NCBI RefSeq assembly: GCF_036323735.1
Contig: NC_086027.1
Location: 90,032,662-90,096,661 of the forward strand
Direction of reading: 5' to 3'
DNA length: 64,000 nt
Source: Rattus norvegicus
Taxonomy: Eukaryota; Chordata; Mammalia; Rodentia; Muridae
In this document: piece after piece, positions 58,985 through 64,000 of the stretch
Layout of the letters: the number at the start of each line of letters is the position of its first letter
How positions within the stretch are numbered: the stretch's first letter is position 1
Program-made: the position numbers and the translations under genes
Notes under the pieces: generated by a model
Database searches by the model: none
Told to the model about the DNA's origin: nothing
Seen by the model: only the letters and a program-made list of their open reading frames with translations

Positions 58985-60735
58985 GGCTGACAACAGATCT
59001 TTAGGAGATTCTAAACGGGAGTTTCTCACCTCGAATATAGCAATCCCATGAGGCACTGCAGGTCTAGAACAAAGTAAAGAAGGCATAGTACTGAGAGCAA
59101 TTTGTCTCCCTGGGAGGACCTGGCAGGGCAATTTTGTTCCCCAACCTTGATTAAAATGGAAAGGGGGAGAGTATGATGATGAGAAAAGAGCAAAACATCT
59201 CACCTCTCCCCACGGTATTTTATTATTAAAATCCTGTAAATTTTCAGCCTTACGTTTCTCTGATTTCATTTCTTCCGGCACACTTTGCCCTGCCATTGGT
59301 CATATGAGGCACAAATGCCCTGAAATCCTCTCTGTATGCACTCTGCTGCTGCTGCGGTCGCTTTAACCATCACTAGCTCTGAGACAATGTAGTGCAATGC
59401 TAATGGCAAAGCCATCAGTGTCTGCTACACTTAGTCCCGTGAATTCCTGTTCAAACCTTATCCTCTGTTAAGTATATGATGCGTCTTTAATATAATCATT
59501 GTGACCTTAATATTAACACTTAAAAATAGCATTAATGTATGCCTAACTTTTGTTTTGCTTTAGAGTTGATTCGGGCTTTGTGCCCATCGACTGCTCAAAA
59601 CAGGTTATAGGGCGCTAAATTCCCGTTATTATTATCTTACATTACTGATATGGCTAGAGTTATTACCTCAATTGCAATAATCGTTCACTTAGGTTTTACC
59701 ATATACTTTACCAACCTGTTCTCCTGAGGAATATTCTGAAGGTATTACATCCATTAAAAATGGTTATTAAGGTTCATCACATTTTCATACATATACATGA
59801 TGTATTTTGTTCACTGTCCCCCTCTGTTACCGTCTATTCTTCCCAAACATGTTGATGTATTTCTTCGTCCTGTGTAGTCCCCCTCTGTACATTCATGGTT
59901 TCTGTTTTGCTTTACTTTGCTTGGTTTTATAAAACACAGCAATAGAGTGGACGGAGGGTAATTTTACTAATATAAAGAGTTGTGATATTGTTATGTAAGT
60001 ATAAATATACACACAGACACATAACCGTATGCGTAGATGGACTGCGCTTAACCGTTTTCTCAGACAGAATTCCATTTGATTAGCTACCTAGACCTCCAAA
60101 TGAGTGTTCCTTTGCACACTGTACACTGTATAAGGAGAGAAGCGGAAGGCTACACTGTGAAGGAATGTATCTGTGCTACTTAGCTTTATCTGTTAACATC
60201 TTTTATCCCCATTTCTGTGTTTCTGAGACTGCCATCCAAGAAAAATATCTTTCAGTTAGCACAATTGAGGAAATTGTTGGATTTAAGTGATTTAAAGTGA
60301 AATTAAATCTTTCATTAATAAAAATCTTCAACAGTGACTTTGTGGAAAGCATTATAAAGTACCTATACATTTGGTTACCCATTTGCTTATTTTAAGGGCA
60401 TTTGTTGAATATTTCTCTTATTCTAGAAGTTAAGGGTGCAAGAATTAACAGGAAGGTCCCTGTATTCTAAGATCTCTATCTAGAGAATTTAAAATAAGGC
60501 CTGAAATTGTATCTACATCGCAGTAAATAACACACTTGCATCCAGTTGTGTCACGCAAGGCCTCACTATTTTCACTTCACAAAAACACATGGTCACGGAA
60601 CACATGATTTTCTAGACCCTGTTATAGTAAATACTGACTTAAAAAAATCATCTTTTAAAAATTGTATTCACTTACACCATCTGCTAAGAAAACAGAAACG
60701 CAAACGTGTGGGGTTGAATTAAGAATCAAACACAC
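58985..60735. other. Repeat-poor intergenic region
   Basis: No SINE or LINE was assigned. It includes the candidate conserved segment 59340-59700 and a weak minus-strand exon-like piece at 59204-59289. Confidence 0.4.
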
Positions 60736-60936
60736 GGGCTGGAGGGATGGCTCAGAGGTTAAGAGCACTGACTGCTCTTCCAGAGGTCCTGAGTTCAAAT
60801 CCCAGCAACCACATGGTGGCTCACAACATCTGTAAAGAGATCCGATGCCCTTTTCTGGTGTGTCTGAAGACAGCTACAGTGTACTTATATATAATAAATG
60901 GATAAATCTTTAAAAAAAAAAAGAATCAAGCACACG
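60721..60936 (+). mobile_element. B2 SINE with 16-bp target-site duplication
   Basis: AAGAATCAAACACACG at 60721-60736 and AAGAATCAAGCACACG at 60921-60936 (one change) bracket a + strand B2. It starts GGGCTGGAGGGATGGCTCAG, has intact A- and B-box regions and ends ATAAATCTTTAAAAAAAAAA. Confidence 0.95.
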
Positions 60937-61331
60937 ATTTAACGATGCAATGTATCCGATGCGATGTGCAGTATTTCTAGTATGTCCTTGGTAGCTGACC
61001 CAACTTATATATTGAGGAGAATAGTCACGTCAGAAAAGACCAGAATAGAAACTAGTGTGTAGCCATGATCTGGTATCCTAAAACAACTCTGAAATGAAGG
61101 TGTGGTTATCATTTTGTGAATACTGATATATATCAAAACTAAGTGTAGACATAGGGAATAAACAATAAATTTCCACTGAAAGGCTCAGGTGGAGACTTGC
61201 CTAATGATTCTTTCATAAAACATATTTTCTGAGTCAGCATGTTGTTAAATGAGAAAGAACTATGAGGAAATAGTTAAGAATCACACACACACACAAAAGA
61301 TCAGAGTTATATTCACACACTCTACAATGCA

Positions 61332-61333
61332 TG

Positions 61334-61380
<47 letters not shown>
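61332..61380. repeat. (GC)4(AC)20 microsatellite
   Basis: A GCGCGCGC step leads into pure AC. The alternating purine-pyrimidine run with a CG core is the classic Z-DNA-prone type. Confidence 0.95.
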
Positions 61381-61382
<2 letters not shown>

Positions 61383-61740
61383 TTTAAAGTTTGGAAAAAC
61401 TTAAAGGCATGCCAAGATTCCTGTAATTTCTTTGTGTGTGGGGAGAGGGGAAGTGCTTTTGTCTTCTTTTTCTTTATTCTTCTCTCAAACAGTACATCCC
61501 AACCCTCCTCTTCCTCCTCAGCTCTCTCCCCTAAATTCATTGCTCTGCTTTTTCCCTTCAGAAAAGAGCAGGACTCCCAGAGATATCAACCAATTGAGTA
61601 ATAGATAAGACCATGCACAAACCTTCATATTGAGGCTGGACAGAGAAACCTGGTAGGATGAGGCAGGTCCCAGGAGCAGGTTAGAAAGTCTGAGACCGCC
61701 CACCTCTTAGGAATCCCATTAAAAGTGTATTGTGTAGGTA

Positions 61741-61925
61741 AAGTATAAAACCAGGTAAAGCACTTGATTAGTATGCATGAAACCATTAGGTTAAATTCCC
61801 AGCACCTCTTTTTGTCATTCTAGCACTAGGGAGACTGAAAAAGAAAGGCAGTAGTGTCAGGCCACCCTAGACTACATGGCAACAATACACAGTAAGACAC
61901 TATCTTAGAATAACTATTTGAAAAG
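61741..61925 (+). mobile_element. B4-type SINE (ID + B1 composite)
   Basis: An ID-like half (GGTAAAGCACTTGATTAGTA, GTTAAATTCCCAGCACC) is followed by a B1-like half (GACTACATGGCAACAATACA, AGACACTATCTTAGAATAAC). Confidence 0.8.
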
Positions 61926-61947
61926 GAGGAATAATTGCAATCTGAAA

Positions 61948-62235
<288 letters not shown>

Positions 62236-62477
62236 GTTTGTTTTTTAAAATAACTCAAGCATAAAAACCAACCCATACCCCCTGGCCAATACTGATGACA
62301 TCCTATCAAATGCCTCCAATCAGCCTGAAGACAATGGAGTTGAAACATTTCTTCTTCTACCTGTTTTTTATTGCATGTTGATGATAGCAGTTCAGATAGC
62401 TTCATTATGGCCTTCATGAAATTTAAAAGAAACAGGTCATTATTTTATACTCTTCCCAGCATCCTGGCTATTATTCT

Positions 62478-62701
62478 TTTAAAGAGATTATTTATTTTAT
62501 GTATATAAATATTGACTTACACATATGCATGTGCATCCCATATATGTCTGGCTCCTGTGGAAGCCAGATGAAATCATTAGATTCCCCATAACAGGAGTTA
62601 CAGACAATTGGGATCCACCGTGTGTGTGTGTTGAGAACTGCACCTGGTTCCTCTGTAAGAGCTTCAAGTGCTCTTAACCAATGAGCCGTCTCTCCAGCCC
62701 C
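62478..62701 (-). mobile_element. B3 SINE (old)
   Basis: TTATTTATTTTATGTATATA, AACAGGAGTTACAGACAATT and GCTCTTAACCAATGAGCCGT in reverse orientation. Confidence 0.8.
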
Positions 62702-63908
62702 ACACTGATACTTTTGATAATTGTATAGTGTTCATAAAGCAGCTGCAGAGTCACAAGACTTAAGTTAATTACATCTTTAAATATTTAACATAAAACACTA
62801 TGAAGTTGGGCTACATCTGTACTTTTCCAAAACACAGATTACTTTGCAGAAGACACATGGATGAATTCACAACTGTTTTCTTTGTGATGGTCTTTGAAGG
62901 GCTCGTGTTTTGTTAACTATGAAATAAACCAGTGAATACATGGGCGAGTTCAGAAATTCCAACCCCCACCCACCCAGAGTTTCAAGTTTTATTGGGGGTT
63001 TATGTTACTGTATATTCTTCATACTGTTGATGACATCTTTCTAAAATATATTTGGAAAAATAATTGAGCAGAATTGAGGGAAAGGTAGTGGATGTAAATG
63101 TTGGTTTTTAGGGTGAGTCACTGGAGTGATCCATGAGAGGTGATGGCTTCTTATTGTTTTTGGTGGCTCATGATGCATGAGAGCAAATGGCTTCTTGCTA
63201 AAGAGGAATGGGGTCACCTAGAATTAATCTTTGATGGATAGCGTTTAAGTCCAGCTACTTTACAATTGCCACGTTCCTCTTCTCCTTATAAGGATAAGAT
63301 AGCACAGTGCACGGCCAGCATACTCTGCTGTTATTGCAAATCTGTTTCTCATCATTTCTGGTTTATCAGATGGGTCAGATTTATATAAAAACCGCCATAA
63401 GCCTGTCCGAATCAATGCTTTGTATTTGCTTTCGCATGCCTTTTGCAGCAACAATATTGACACTGTCTCTTTTCCACCTTCTACTCCTATACAGTTCTAA
63501 TGCATGCTTTTTTAAAGGGGCAGCTAACCATTTATTAAGTTGAAAACTTCTTCAGGAAAGAGTGTGATCAGAGGGCAACGGTATGTTTTCCTGATTTTAG
63601 TCGTAAGATCATAACCAGTCATAACAATAACAATGTGGGTTCATTCCTCTGTTTTCTCATGTTTAATTCATGTATTAATCATGTCTTGCTCCAGTTTTAC
63701 ATACCTAGCGTGGCACTTTCTTGGCCTTTTTGTTTGTTAGTGTTTTTTTCGGTTTGTTGTATTTTTCCTATATAGTGTGATCTTTGATTTCTACGAAAGG
63801 ACTACTTGTGAATAGTGCTTATGTGGTGAGCCACAAAGTCTCTGTCTCTGTGACCCCATCCTCTAGATGGTAGGCCAACAGGTAATCGTGTTCATGTGCT
63901 AAAAATTT
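62702..63908. other. Intergenic sequence without a recognised element
   Basis: I see no repeat family. Frames at 63260-63543 on both strands show no domain. Confidence 0.35.

Positions 63909-63953
<45 letters not shown>
63909..63953. repeat. (AT)22 microsatellite
   Basis: A pure AT run near the window end. Confidence 0.96.
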
Positions 63954-63954
<1 letters not shown>

Positions 63955-64000
63955 TGATATACTGTCATCTTTAGTTTATGATTCCCAGGTGCTATTAAAT

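Noticed and set aside
58901..59296. 131-codon minus-strand frame starting MAGQSVPEEMKSEKRKAENL
   Set aside because: The start looks protein-like, but most of the frame is low-information and crosses the C-rich tract. Only the small exon-like part was kept as a weak finding.

Overview
This window looks like rodent nuclear DNA, most likely rat. The best marker is an ID element at 57921-58045, a BC1/tRNA-Ala-derived SINE with the rat-type consensus, in reverse orientation. B2, B3 and B4/RSINE SINEs, L1 3' ends with the rodent G-rich 3' UTR tract, ORR1/MaLR LTRs, URR1 hAT relics and very many CA, GA and TATC microsatellites point the same way. I saw no full B1. Nothing bacterial or plasmid-like is present. 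Nearly all the predicted open frames are chance ORFs or run through simple repeats.

The one supported gene runs on the + strand and shows only its 3' end. Coding exon A (3065-3274, 210 nt, phase 1 to phase 1) has a good acceptor and donor. It joins in frame, across a 27-kb intron (3275-30396), to the terminal coding exon (30397-30530). That exon ends in TGA and is followed by an AU-rich 3' UTR with an AATAAA at 31211. The encoded tail is serine/proline-rich, looks disordered and ends in ...[14 protein letters not shown] do not have a secure gene name.

Layout: 1-3064 is an upstream intron with an L1 tail and two trinucleotide repeats. 3065-31235 holds the two exons, the 27-kb intron and the 3' UTR. 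31236-64000 looks like a gene-poor downstream region of SINEs, microsatellites, a doubtful LTR/ERV-derived tract (about 43.6-46.1 kb) and several repeat-free, homeobox-motif-rich stretches that could be conserved non-coding elements.

The most unusual structure is a long inverted repeat inside the last intron. Its arms are about 6440-7900 and 27860-29390. The core is identical over 308 bp (6818-7125 against 28708-29015) and identity falls toward the outer edges. That profile suggests gene conversion between old arms, and the intron transcript could fold into a long duplex. Also notable are several retroposed inserts with intact target-site duplications. One, at 61948-62235, is almost wholly a polypyrimidine/polypurine repeat with an internal AATAAA on the minus strand. 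Another, at 11448-12083, is a 0.6-kb retrocopy. The ID element has a 20-bp tandem duplication at its 5' end, with a B2 inserted right beside it.
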